Shown: one piece after another, positions 1 to 8,864 of the stretch
How positions within the stretch are numbered: position 1 is the first letter of the stretch
Layout of the letters: each line of letters opens with the position of its first letter
Assembly: GCA_015055655.1 (NCBI GenBank)
Contig: SVHW01000007.1
Span: 1 to 64,000, forward strand
Source of the DNA: Clostridiales bacterium
GTDB taxonomy: Bacteria > Bacillota > Clostridia > Christensenellales > Borkfalkiaceae
Direction of reading: 5' to 3'
Length of the DNA: 64,000 bases
The notes under the pieces: model-generated
What the model saw: only the letters and a program-made list of their open reading frames with translations
The model's database searches: none
What the model was told of the DNA's origin: nothing
Made by a program: the position numbers and the translations under genes

Positions 1-219
1 AAATCCCTCCGCCTGCGCCAAAAAACGACGTACCCTTGGTGCGGCGTTTTTTTGGTTTAGAGGGCAGCACGGTTCCCCGAATTATCGGGGGTTCGCGCGA
101 CGAGCGAAAAGCGACTTGCCCTCTTTTTTCCGTTGCTTTGGTGAGCGAGGAAGCTTTGGCTTTGCCAAAATCCCTCCGCCTGCGCCAAAAAACGACGTAC
201 CCTTGGTGCGGCGTTTTTT
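1..219. repeat. 52-bp exact direct repeat (1-52 and 168-219); each copy contains a hairpin/terminator-like sequence AAAAAACGACGTACCCTTGGTGCGGCGTTTTTT
   Basis: Both copies read aaatccctccgcctgcgccaaaaaacgacgtacccttggtgcggcgtttttt; the 3' half folds as a stem with poly-A/poly-T ends. Confidence 0.85.
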
Positions 220-255
220 ATTGATTTTTGCAATGAGTTATGCTATAATATCGTT

Positions 256-945
256 ATGGAACAGTTACAAATACAAAAACTTCAACAAGAATTGAAAACG
301 ATTGCATACGATTTGGGCGCAGACGTCGTCGGTTTTTGCGCGCTTGACAATCAAACCGCGAAAATCGCCCCTCAATTAAACTATGCAATATCCATCGGTG
401 TGAAATTATCCGACGCGGTGCTTTCCACCATCGAAGACGCCCCCTCTTTCGTCTATTTTCAACATTACCGCACGGCAAACGCGTTGATTGACAATATCGC
501 CTTCCGCCTTGCCAGACAAATAGAAAAGTACGGGTTTTCTGCGTTACCTATCGCCGCCAGCCAAAGTCAGGGCAAAAACAACCCCTACCGCGGTGTAATT
601 CCGCATAAAACCGTCGCCGTCTTATCCGGGCTTGGTTACGTGGGAAAAAGCGGTTTGTTTTTGACGGAAAAATACGGCAGCAAGGTACGTCTTGGCACTA
701 TTTTGACCAATTTGCCTTTGCAACGCGAATTGCCTATCCTCGAAAACGGGTGCAAAGACTGTACGATTTGCGCAAAAGCCTGCCCTGCCGGGGCGATTTT
801 TGGACAACCCCCGACAAAGGACGGCGAACGCAATATCGACCCTGAAAAATGCTCTAAATACATGAAAGAGCATTTCCAAGACGTGGGACGTGGTAGCGTA
901 TGCGGCATCTGCATTAAGGTTTGTCCTAAAAATCAACTTTCTTAA
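256..945 (+). CDS. 4Fe-4S double-cluster binding protein, epoxyqueuosine reductase (QueG)-like
   Basis: CKDCTICAKACPAGAI and CGICIKVCPKNQ ferredoxin motifs; GLGYVGKSGLFLTEKYGSKVRLGTILT resembles QueG-like proteins. Confidence 0.75.
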   Translation: MEQLQIQKLQQELKTIAYDLGADVVGFCALDNQTAKIAPQLNYAISIGVKLSDAVLSTIEDAPSFVYFQHYRTANALIDNIAFRLARQIEKYGFSALPIAASQSQGKNNPYRGVIPHKTVAVLSGLGYVGKSGLFLTEKYGSKVRLGTILTNLPLQRELPILENGCKDCTICAKACPAGAIFGQPPTKDGERNIDPEKCSKYMKEHFQDVGRGSVCGICIKVCPKNQLS

Positions 946-961
946 TAATTTTTACAAAACG

Positions 962-987
962 GCTATTCAAATGAATAGCTTTTTTTA
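962..987 (+). terminator. Rho-independent terminator
   Basis: GCTATTCA-AA-TGAATAGC followed by a T run, just after the 256..945 stop. Confidence 0.75.
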
Positions 988-1036
988 TTTTCGAGTGCTA
1001 TAATATCTCTTGGATTTTCACAAAGGAGGAACGAAT

Positions 1037-2197
1037 ATGCACAGCGCAACGAAAAAACACGAATCGCACCGACATCATATTTTTTCTTCCGTGTGCCAAC
1101 ACGCGCTTGGGTTTGTAAAGAAAAACGCCGTTTTATGCATCGCAACCGTTGCCGCTATCGTCACCTGTTGTATCGTGCCGCCCGACAGCAAATACCTTGC
1201 GTATTTCGATTGGAAAACGTTGACTTGCCTGTTTTGCGTACTTGCCGTCGTGTGCGCTTTGCGCAATATACGCTTTTTTACCTTTTTAGCAAGAAAAATC
1301 GTGTCCGTATTCAAAAATACACGCGCAAGTATCCTCGCCCTTGTGTATATCACTTTCTTGGGTTCGATGCTTATCGCCAACGATATGGCGCTTTTGACCT
1401 TTTTACCCCTTGGGTATTTCGTCCTTTCTTCCACGGGCAAACAAAAATATATGGCGTTTACCTTTATTATGCAAAACGTCGCCGCCAACCTCGGCGGTAT
1501 GCTAACGCCCTTTGGAAATCCACAAAATTTGTACTTATACACCAAATTTAACATACCCACGGGCGCGTTCGTCGCAACCATGCTCCCCCCGTTTTGCATT
1601 TCTGTGGCGCTCATCACCCTTTGTTGTATGTTCGTAAAAAAAGAACCGCTTGCTTTAGAAGAAGAAAAAATCGTCTTGCCTAAGGTGAAAACGGTTATCT
1701 ATTTACTGCTCTTCGCGCTGTCGATTATTATCGTCTTTCGCGTAATCCCGTTTTGGATTGGCCTTATCGTCATCCCTATTTTCCTTTTATTTATGGATAG
1801 AAACGCCTTGCAAAAAGTAGATTACGGATTGCTGTTAACCTTCGTGATGTTTTTCATTTTTTCGGGGAACATGGCGCGCATCCCTGCCGTACAATCGCTG
1901 TTTGGCTCGCTTATGGCAAAAAATCCGTTGCTCGTTTCCGTGCTTTCTTGCCAAATCATCAGCAACGTTCCCTCCGCCATTTTATTGTCACAATTTACAA
2001 CCAATTGGCGCGCGCTGCTCGTTGGCGTCAATATCGGCGGCGTGGGCACGTTGATTTCTTCCCTTGCCTCTCTGATTACTTTTAGAGAGTACACCTCTAA
2101 AACGAACGGGAGCGCCGGAAAATATATCCTTCTGTTTTCCGCGTTTAATTTCGCGTTTTTGGGCGTTTTGACCGTCGTGGAATATTTCCTCGTTTAA
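1037..2197 (+). CDS. SLC13/ArsB-like anion permease family membrane protein
   Basis: Multi-TM protein with NDMALLTFLPLG and ANLGGMLTPFGNPQNLYLY motifs of the ion-transporter superfamily; RBS aaaggagga upstream of ATG 1037. Confidence 0.7.
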   Translation: MHSATKKHESHRHHIFSSVCQHALGFVKKNAVLCIATVAAIVTCCIVPPDSKYLAYFDWKTLTCLFCVLAVVCALRNIRFFTFLARKIVSVFKNTRASILALVYITFLGSMLIANDMALLTFLPLGYFVLSSTGKQKYMAFTFIMQNVAANLGGMLTPFGNPQNLYLYTKFNIPTGAFVATMLPPFCISVALITLCCMFVKKEPLALEEEKIVLPKVKTVIYLLLFALSIIIVFRVIPFWIGLIVIPIFLLFMDRNALQKVDYGLLLTFVMFFIFSGNMARIPAVQSLFGSLMAKNPLLVSVLSCQIISNVPSAILLSQFTTNWRALLVGVNIGGVGTLISSLASLITFREYTSKTNGSAGKYILLFSAFNFAFLGVLTVVEYFLV

Positions 2198-2214
2198 CGT
2201 ATCGATTCGATAAT

Positions 2215-2246
2215 AAAAGCCACTCTTGCGAGTGGCTTTTTATTTT
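2215..2246 (+). terminator. Rho-independent terminator
   Basis: AAAAGCCACTC-TTGC-GAGTGGCTTTT-TATTTT. Confidence 0.8.
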
Positions 2247-2248
2247 CC

Positions 2249-2461
2249 TTATTCTTCGATATACGTAAAACGCTGAAAGATTTTTCCGTCCCGTTCTATC
2301 TTTTCGTCCCACATACTTGCAGGGCGTACCCATACCTTATTATCTCCGTATAACGCCCGATACACCACCATTTCTTCCCCCGTTTCCGAGTGGTATGCCA
2401 GCGACAATACTTCGTATTCTCCGCCTTTAAAATGGCGATATTTGCCCAATTTTACACTCAT
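2249..2461 (-). CDS. DUF1653 family protein
   Basis: GKYRHFKGGEYEVL...HSETGEEMVVYRALYGD...WVRPASMW...F is the DUF1653 pattern. Confidence 0.8.
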   Translation of the reverse strand: MSVKLGKYRHFKGGEYEVLSLAYHSETGEEMVVYRALYGDNKVWVRPASMWDEKIERDGKIFQRFTYIEE

Positions 2462-3306
2462 AAATAGGTAATCGTCCTTACGAGTCTTTTATTGGAATTG
2501 CCTTCCACCTTGACAACGCCGTCTTTTTGGGAAAATTCCTTATCGGGAAGGGCTGCGTAATCGGGAAGATTCGTCCAAGGTTCGATACAAATATATTTCG
2601 CCTCGTCTTGACGCCAAAGCAAGAGATTGGAAAAACCGTCGAACGTAACGCGCGCAATCGGTTTACCCCCTTTACGTACCAACTTTACACCACGCGAACG
2701 CACGTCTTTGAAGATAAGCGTATCGCCGTTTTGTAAAAAATCGATAGGCAAAGGCAAGGGTTTGCCGTTGCCGTATTTTTGCGTTTTTCCCGTTAAATAG
2801 CCACCGTCGTCGTGGTAATAGTGCGTGAGGTCTTCTTCGTCGTCAAACTCGATTTCATACCCGTCCACGTCCGTATCAAGCGCGAACGATTCGTGTCCGC
2901 CGCACGCAAAATACAACGCTTTCTTGGCAGGATTTTGCACGTCGTATTCGATAAAAAGCGTCGTATCTGCAACGCGATAGGTGACGCTGAAAACGAAATC
3001 GTACGGGTATACCCGTTTCGTTTCTTCATTGGAAGAAATAGAAAAGGTGAAAAAGTCTTCGCCGCTATCAACAAGCGTAAACGGCATACGTTTTGCAAAG
3101 CCGTGCGCTTTGATGGGATACGTCTTCCCATCCACCGTCACGCCAAAATGCCCGCAAACGGGAAAGAGCAAGGGTGCGTGTCCAGCCCACTCCCCCGTAG
3201 GGTTCTGCCAAAGGCGTTCTTTGCCGTCTACGACGACGCTGATAACCTCTGCGCCAAAATCGGTGACGGTGACGGATATTTTTTCGTTTTTAATCGTATA
3301 ATCCAT
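2458..3306 (-). CDS. Aldose 1-epimerase family protein (LacX-like)
   Basis: GAEVISVV...LWQNPTGEWAGHAPLLFPVCG...KAHGFAKRMPF. Confidence 0.8.
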   Translation of the reverse strand: MDYTIKNEKISVTVTDFGAEVISVVVDGKERLWQNPTGEWAGHAPLLFPVCGHFGVTVDGKTYPIKAHGFAKRMPFTLVDSGEDFFTFSISSNEETKRVYPYDFVFSVTYRVADTTLFIEYDVQNPAKKALYFACGGHESFALDTDVDGYEIEFDDEEDLTHYYHDDGGYLTGKTQKYGNGKPLPLPIDFLQNGDTLIFKDVRSRGVKLVRKGGKPIARVTFDGFSNLLLWRQDEAKYICIEPWTNLPDYAALPDKEFSQKDGVVKVEGNSNKRLVRTITYL

Positions 3307-3321
3307 ACCTGCTACCCCGAT

Positions 3322-4227
3322 TTATTTCCCAAGGCACATTACGAGCACCGCTTTTTGCGCGTGCAATCTGTTTTCTGCCTCTTCGAAGATTTCGCTTGCG
3401 TGCGCCTCGAAAACTTCTGCCGTGATTTCTTCTTCTCTATGCGCGGGCAAGCAATGAAGCACCATTGCGTCTTTTTTCGCTACGCTCATCACGTCTGCAT
3501 TGATTTGATAGCCGGCAAAAATCTTCTTCCTTTCTTCCGCTTCGCTCTCTTGCCCCATCGACGCCCAAACGTCGGTGTACAAAACGTCTGCGTCTTTTGC
3601 CGCTTCTTTGACGTCCGTCGTGCAGGTGAATTTGCCGTTTTCTTTCGCCCAAGCCATAATTTCCGCGTCCGGTTCGTAACCCTTAGGACAAGCCACGGAC
3701 ACTTCCATACCCATCTTGATACCGCCTACGATAAGCGAGTTGGTCATATTATTGCCGTCGCCGATATAGCAAAGTTTGTTGCCAGAAAGCGCGCCTTTGC
3801 GTTCTCTAATCGTCATTAAATCGGCAAGCACTTGGCAAGGGTGACAATAATCGGTGAGTCCGTTGATGATGGGAATAGAGCCGTACGTTGCCAAATCCTC
3901 CACTTCCTTTTGCGCAAACGTACGTATCATAATACCGTCTAAATAACGGGAAAGTACGCGCGCCGTATCTTCTACCGGTTCTCCCCTGCCGATTTGTAAA
4001 TCGCGCGCGCTTAAAAAGAGCGCGCTGCCGCCCAAGTCGTACATACCCACCTCGAAAGAAACACGCGTGCGGGTGGACGATTTGGAGAAAATCATACCCA
4101 ACGTCTTGCCTTTCAAAAGGTGGTGCTGCATACCGTTTTTCTTTTCGAATTTTAATTGGTCGGCAAGATTGAGAATTTCGTTTATCTCCTTTGTCGACAA
4201 ATCCATCAATTTTAATAAATGCTTCAT
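3322..4227 (-). CDS. argF: Ornithine carbamoyltransferase
   Basis: SKSSTRTRVSFEVGM, LTDYCHPCQVLADL and HCLPAHREEEI signature motifs; in an arg operon. Confidence 0.95.
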   Translation of the reverse strand: MKHLLKLMDLSTKEINEILNLADQLKFEKKNGMQHHLLKGKTLGMIFSKSSTRTRVSFEVGMYDLGGSALFLSARDLQIGRGEPVEDTARVLSRYLDGIMIRTFAQKEVEDLATYGSIPIINGLTDYCHPCQVLADLMTIRERKGALSGNKLCYIGDGNNMTNSLIVGGIKMGMEVSVACPKGYEPDAEIMAWAKENGKFTCTTDVKEAAKDADVLYTDVWASMGQESEAEERKKIFAGYQINADVMSVAKKDAMVLHCLPAHREEEITAEVFEAHASEIFEEAENRLHAQKAVLVMCLGK

Positions 4228-5387
4228 TGTTCTATTACTTCCTTTAAGATTGCTATTGCTTTTTTCAACTGTTCAAAAGGGATATTCAGGGCAGGGAGCA
4301 AACGTACTTTGTGCTTTGCCTTGATAACGAGCACGCCCTTTTCCATACACTCGTTTACGATTTGCGTGGCGTCCTTTTCCGTTTCCACACCAATCATCAA
4401 ACCCATACCCGATACGCTTTTGACACCTTTTGTGTTTTGCAATTCGGTAAAAATATACTCGCTCTTTTCACGTACCGCTTGCAAAAGCGTTTCGTCCATA
4501 CGTTCGATGACGCTAAGCGCGCCTGCCGCGCATACGGGATTGCCGCCAAACGTCGTGCCGTTAAGCCCCGGCGTGAACAAATCCTGCACTTTCTCGCCCA
4601 GCATCGTCGCGCCAATGGGAAGCCCGCCGCCTAAGCCTTTTGCCGTCGTCACAACGTCGGGCTTGACGCCGTAGCGCATATACGCGTACAACGCGCCCGT
4701 TCTGCCGTTGCCCGTTTGCACTTCGTCTATCATCAGCAACATATTTTCTTCTTCACAAAGCTTGGCAACCGCCGTAACGTACTCTTTATCCAGCGCCGTG
4801 ACGCCGCCTTCGCCTTGTACGAGTTCCATAAACACGCCGCAACATTTATGCGTTTTGACAAGCGTTTGCAGTTCTTCAAAATCGTTTGGCGTGGCGTGCA
4901 CGAACCCGTCCGTCATCGGCGTAAAATGCTGGTGAAAAACGTCTTGTCCCGTTGCGGAAAGCGTCGTTATCGTACGGCCGTGGAAACTGTTTTTTAAGGT
5001 GATTATCGTGTAATACTCTGCTCCCTTATTGTCTGCGCCGTACTTTCTTGCCGTCTTAATTGCACACTCGTTAGCTTCCGCGCCTGAATTGGAGAAAAAT
5101 ACCTTTTTCATCCCCGTCTTTTCGCAAAGCTTTTGCGCAAGCAACGCGCAAGGTTCGCTGTAATATAAATTAGACGTATGCTGAATTTTATCCAGCTGAG
5201 AAATCACCGCTTCCTTCCAAATATCGTCGCCTATCCCGAACGAATTGACGGCGATACCCGTGCCTAAATCGATATATTCCTTGCCCGTATCGTCCGTGAT
5301 TACAGAGCCTTTACCGCCCGTTAAACACACGTTGAAACGCGCGTACGTGTTGGCGATATATTGTTTGTCAATTTGTTTAATATCCAT
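4224..5387 (-). CDS. argD: Acetylornithine aminotransferase
   Basis: Class III PLP aminotransferase: FFSNSGAEANE, KNSFHGRTITTLSATGQ, LLMIDEVQTGNGRTG, TTAKGLGGGLPIG. Confidence 0.95.
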   Translation of the reverse strand: MDIKQIDKQYIANTYARFNVCLTGGKGSVITDDTGKEYIDLGTGIAVNSFGIGDDIWKEAVISQLDKIQHTSNLYYSEPCALLAQKLCEKTGMKKVFFSNSGAEANECAIKTARKYGADNKGAEYYTIITLKNSFHGRTITTLSATGQDVFHQHFTPMTDGFVHATPNDFEELQTLVKTHKCCGVFMELVQGEGGVTALDKEYVTAVAKLCEEENMLLMIDEVQTGNGRTGALYAYMRYGVKPDVVTTAKGLGGGLPIGATMLGEKVQDLFTPGLNGTTFGGNPVCAAGALSVIERMDETLLQAVREKSEYIFTELQNTKGVKSVSGMGLMIGVETEKDATQIVNECMEKGVLVIKAKHKVRLLPALNIPFEQLKKAIAILKEVIEQ

Positions 5388-5450
5388 AATTCTTTCCTAA
5401 AATATTTGCCTAATATGAAAACCAAAACGGCAAGTTGCCGTTATCTTTTT

Positions 5451-5715
5451 ACCCTATATGAATATAGGGTAAACGGCGTAGATACGAGCAAGACAAGGCG
5501 TACGCGGATTGCCCGACGGGACGTTTACTTTCCGTAAACGAGCAAGAGCAAACGTAAGTATAACGCCGTATTACAAATAAAATATTGCCTTTGGGTAAAC
5601 GGCGTAGATACGAGCAAGACAAGGCGCGCGAGCATTTTTCAAAGGGACGCGTACAAGGCGTACGCGAGCGAGAAAAGCGGAGCGCAACGCAGTATTGCGA
5701 CGTATATACGTCGTT
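5451..5715. repeat. Intergenic modular repeats within the arg operon (34-bp exact repeat at 5467-5500 and 5593-5626, each followed by a hairpin)
   Basis: gggtaaacggcgtagatacgagcaagacaaggcg occurs twice; hairpins ACCCTATA-TGAA-TATAGGGT, GTTTAC-TTTCC-GTAAAC and CGCGTAC-AAGGC-GTACGCG. Confidence 0.8.
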
Positions 5716-6582
5716 TTAGATATGGTTACCTGAAACGAACATCGTCCCAATCCCCTCATCCGTCAACGTTTCGATAAGGATAGAGTGCGGAACGCGTCCG
5801 TCGATAATGAATACTTTTTTCACCCCACGGCGAATCGCTTCGATACAGCAATTTACTTTGGGAATCATACCGCCGCTGATAACGCCGTCACGGACGAGTT
5901 TCATTACGTCCGAAACGTAAACCTTGGGAATAAGCGTTGTCGGGTCGTCTTTGTCACGGAGCAAACCGACGATATCCGTCATGGAAATCAAGCTTTCCGC
6001 TTTCAGCTCACCTGCAAGACGCGCGGCAACCGTATCCGCGTTGATGTTGTACACGTTGCCCTCCTCGTCGTAACCGACGGTGGATACAACGGGGATATAC
6101 CCTTTATCGAGCACGTCTAAAACGGGCGCAACGTTGACGTCTGTTACTTCGCCTACGAACCCTAATCTTTCGTCCACTTTCTTGGCGCGTATCATATGCC
6201 CGTCGATGCCGCAAAGCCCTATCGCTTTGCCCCCTTTATTTTGCAACAAGTTGACCAAGTTTTTATTTACTTTACCCGCCAACACCATTTGCACGACGTC
6301 TACCGTTTCTTTGTCCGTTACCCTAAGTCCGTCAACAAATTCCGATTTTTTGCCGATTTTGGAAAGCGTTTCCGTGATTTCCGGACCGCCGCCGTGTACG
6401 AGCACTACTTTTACGCCAACCAACGACAAAAGCACGATATCTCCCATTACCGCTTCTTTCAGGTCATCGTTTATCATCGCGTTTCCGCCGTATTTTACCA
6501 CGACGATTTTATCGTTATATTTTTGAATATAGGGAAGCGCTTGAATAAGGATATGCGCTCTTTCTTCACTCGTTAAATTCAT
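5716..6582 (-). CDS. argB: Acetylglutamate kinase
   Basis: VVKYGGNAM, VLVHGGGPEI, GLCGIDG, GGMIPKV motifs. Confidence 0.95.
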   Translation of the reverse strand: MNLTSEERAHILIQALPYIQKYNDKIVVVKYGGNAMINDDLKEAVMGDIVLLSLVGVKVVLVHGGGPEITETLSKIGKKSEFVDGLRVTDKETVDVVQMVLAGKVNKNLVNLLQNKGGKAIGLCGIDGHMIRAKKVDERLGFVGEVTDVNVAPVLDVLDKGYIPVVSTVGYDEEGNVYNINADTVAARLAGELKAESLISMTDIVGLLRDKDDPTTLIPKVYVSDVMKLVRDGVISGGMIPKVNCCIEAIRRGVKKVFIIDGRVPHSILIETLTDEGIGTMFVSGNHI

Positions 6583-6644
6583 AATTATCTCCTTATAAAA
6601 GGTATGTTTACTTCGTTATTCTATCGACGATACCATTACCGTTT

Positions 6645-6690
6645 AGCGATACCGAAAGATAGAAAGATTAGGGGCGGCGATTCACCGTTT
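6645..6690. repeat. Dispersed repeat copy A (second copy at 39571-39616)
   Basis: agcgatacCGAAAGATAGAAAGATTaggggcgg shared with 39571-39616. Confidence 0.7.
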
Positions 6691-7903
6691 AGGTGCGGTA
6701 GTCGCCGTTAATCTTAACGTAATCGTACGTCAAATCGCAACCCCAAGCCGTCGCTTCGCCCACGCCGTCGTTTAAGGAAACGAGAATTTCAATCTCCGCT
6801 TCTAACAAAATTTCTTTGGCGATTTCTTCCGAGAAGGGCACGCCCGCGCCGTCCTTACAAACGAGGATTGTCCCCTTTGCCGAACGGAAGGATACGTCTA
6901 CTTTATTGACGTCTACGTCCGCGCCGCTATATCCAATCGCGCAAAGCACGCGCCCCCAGTTGGCGTCCGAGCCAAACATTGCAGCCTTAACAAGCGAAGA
7001 ACAAATCACCGATTTTGCCACTACTTTGGCAAGCGTTTCGTCTTTTGCCCCGTCTACCTTGCACTCTAAAAGTTTCGTTGCGCCCTCGCCGTCGCCTGCT
7101 ATTTTACGGCACAAGTTTTGCGTAACTGCCGCAAGCGCCTTGGTAAAGGCGAAATAATCTTCGTTTTCGCAAACGATTTCGTTATTTTCAGCCAAGCCGT
7201 TCGCCATAATCGATAACATATCGTTGGTGGACGTGTCGCCGTCTACGCTGACCATATTAAACGAGTCCTTCACGTCGTCGGAAAGTGCTTTTTGTAACAT
7301 TTTCGGCGAAATTTTGCAATCCGTCGTGACGAATACGAGCATCGTTGCCATATTGGGGTGAATCATACCGCTGCCCTTGGCAATACCGCCGATACGGCAG
7401 GTTTTTCCGCCCACCTCAAATTCGAAAGCGATTTCCTTAGCTTTCGTATCCGTCGTCATAATGCCTTCGCAAGCGTACGCGCTGTAATCGCCAAGCCCTT
7501 TTACAAGCGAGGGAATCCCATTGGCAATGGGCGTAATATCCAACGGTTGTCCAATAACGCCCGTCGACGCAATGATGACGTCGTCTGCCGCAATACCCAT
7601 TTCTTTAGCCAAAAGCTGACACGTCTTTTCCGCAATCTCTACGCCGTTGGCGTTGCAAGTATTTGCGTTGCCGCTATTGCAAATCATCGCTTGCGCTTTG
7701 CCGTTTTCAATATTCTTTTTCGTGACGTAAATGGGCGCGCCTTTTACTAAATTGGTGGTGTATACCGCCGCCGCGCTTGCGATAACCTCGCTGTAAATAA
7801 GCGATAAATCACGTTTCGTTTTATTCTTACGGATACCGCAATGAACGCCGTTTGCCGTAAAGCCTTTTGCGGCGCATACGCCGCCTTGTATTTCTTTTAT
7901 CAT
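6689..7903 (-). CDS. argJ: Bifunctional glutamate N-acetyltransferase/amino-acid acetyltransferase
   Basis: GSGMIHPNMATML autocleavage motif, SVDGDTSTND, GDGEGATK. Confidence 0.95.
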   Translation of the reverse strand: MIKEIQGGVCAAKGFTANGVHCGIRKNKTKRDLSLIYSEVIASAAAVYTTNLVKGAPIYVTKKNIENGKAQAMICNSGNANTCNANGVEIAEKTCQLLAKEMGIAADDVIIASTGVIGQPLDITPIANGIPSLVKGLGDYSAYACEGIMTTDTKAKEIAFEFEVGGKTCRIGGIAKGSGMIHPNMATMLVFVTTDCKISPKMLQKALSDDVKDSFNMVSVDGDTSTNDMLSIMANGLAENNEIVCENEDYFAFTKALAAVTQNLCRKIAGDGEGATKLLECKVDGAKDETLAKVVAKSVICSSLVKAAMFGSDANWGRVLCAIGYSGADVDVNKVDVSFRSAKGTILVCKDGAGVPFSEEIAKEILLEAEIEILVSLNDGVGEATAWGCDLTYDYVKINGDYRT

Positions 7904-7916
7904 AACTTTTTCCTAC

Positions 7917-8846
7917 TTATAATACCAATCCTTTCGTTCTTTCTGCGCCAAGCGCGATATTCATACACTCGATTGCCGCGCCGCTTGCGCCTTTGCCCAA
8001 ATTATCATACGAGGCGAGAAGGAGAATTCTCTCTTCGTTGCCCGCCACGGCAATTTTCATACTGTCCTTTTGCGCGTTGGCAAGCCCTGAAAGCAAGCCG
8101 CCTTCGTCTACGCCGTCTACGTACTGTACGAAATTGCCCGCGTATTTTGCCTTATACAACGCCTTAATCTCTTCGATACCGCCTTTCTTAAGCTGACTGG
8201 CAAACAAAGGCACGGTAACCGTCATACCGCTGTAAAAATCTGACACTATCGGGCAGAAAATAGGCGCGTTTTCCAAGCCGCAAACCGCTTTCATTTCCTT
8301 TAAGTGTTTATGTTGCTGGCCAAGCGCGTATTGTCTTGGCGCATCCAAAAGCGGATTTCTATTTTCGTCTTCATATTCGGCAATCATCTTCTTGCCGCCG
8401 CCCGAATACCCCGTAATCGAGTGACAGGTTAACAAAGCGTCTTTATCCAAATATCCCGCTTCTATTAACGGATACACGAGCGCGATAAAGCCGCTGGCGT
8501 GACAACCGGGCACGGCGATACGTTTGGACTGCGTAATTTTTTCCTCGTGTCCTTTCGACAGCTCGGGAAAGCCATACGCCCAGTTTGGAAGCGTTCTATG
8601 CGCCGTGGACGCGTCGATAACCGTTACTTTATCGCTTTCCACAAAGGAAACCGCTTCCCTTGCCGCGTCGTCGGGCAAACATAAAAATACTACGTCGGCG
8701 GAATTGATTGCCGCTTTGCGCGCCGCCGCGTCTTTGCGCAATTCGTCGGGCAAGACAATCAACTCTACGTCTTCTCTATCCGCTATTCTCTCATATATCC
8801 GCAAACCCGTCGTGCCTGCGCTGCCGTCAATAAATACTTTTTTCAT
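7917..8846 (-). CDS. argC: N-acetyl-gamma-glutamyl-phosphate reductase, short (about 310 aa) type
   Basis: FIDGSAGTTGLRI, AYGFPEL, VPGCHASGFIALVYPL; position in arg operon. Confidence 0.9.
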   Translation of the reverse strand: MKKVFIDGSAGTTGLRIYERIADREDVELIVLPDELRKDAAARKAAINSADVVFLCLPDDAAREAVSFVESDKVTVIDASTAHRTLPNWAYGFPELSKGHEEKITQSKRIAVPGCHASGFIALVYPLIEAGYLDKDALLTCHSITGYSGGGKKMIAEYEDENRNPLLDAPRQYALGQQHKHLKEMKAVCGLENAPIFCPIVSDFYSGMTVTVPLFASQLKKGGIEEIKALYKAKYAGNFVQYVDGVDEGGLLSGLANAQKDSMKIAVAGNEERILLLASYDNLGKGASGAAIECMNIALGAERTKGLVL

Positions 8847-8864
8847 CTCTACTCCTAACGCAAA

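Noticed and set aside
36-224. 62-aa ORF at the left edge
   Set aside because: Spans the duplicated terminator repeat; no coding features.
2812-3819. 335-aa plus-strand ORF
   Set aside because: Antisense to the aldose epimerase and argF genes, both of which have clear family motifs.
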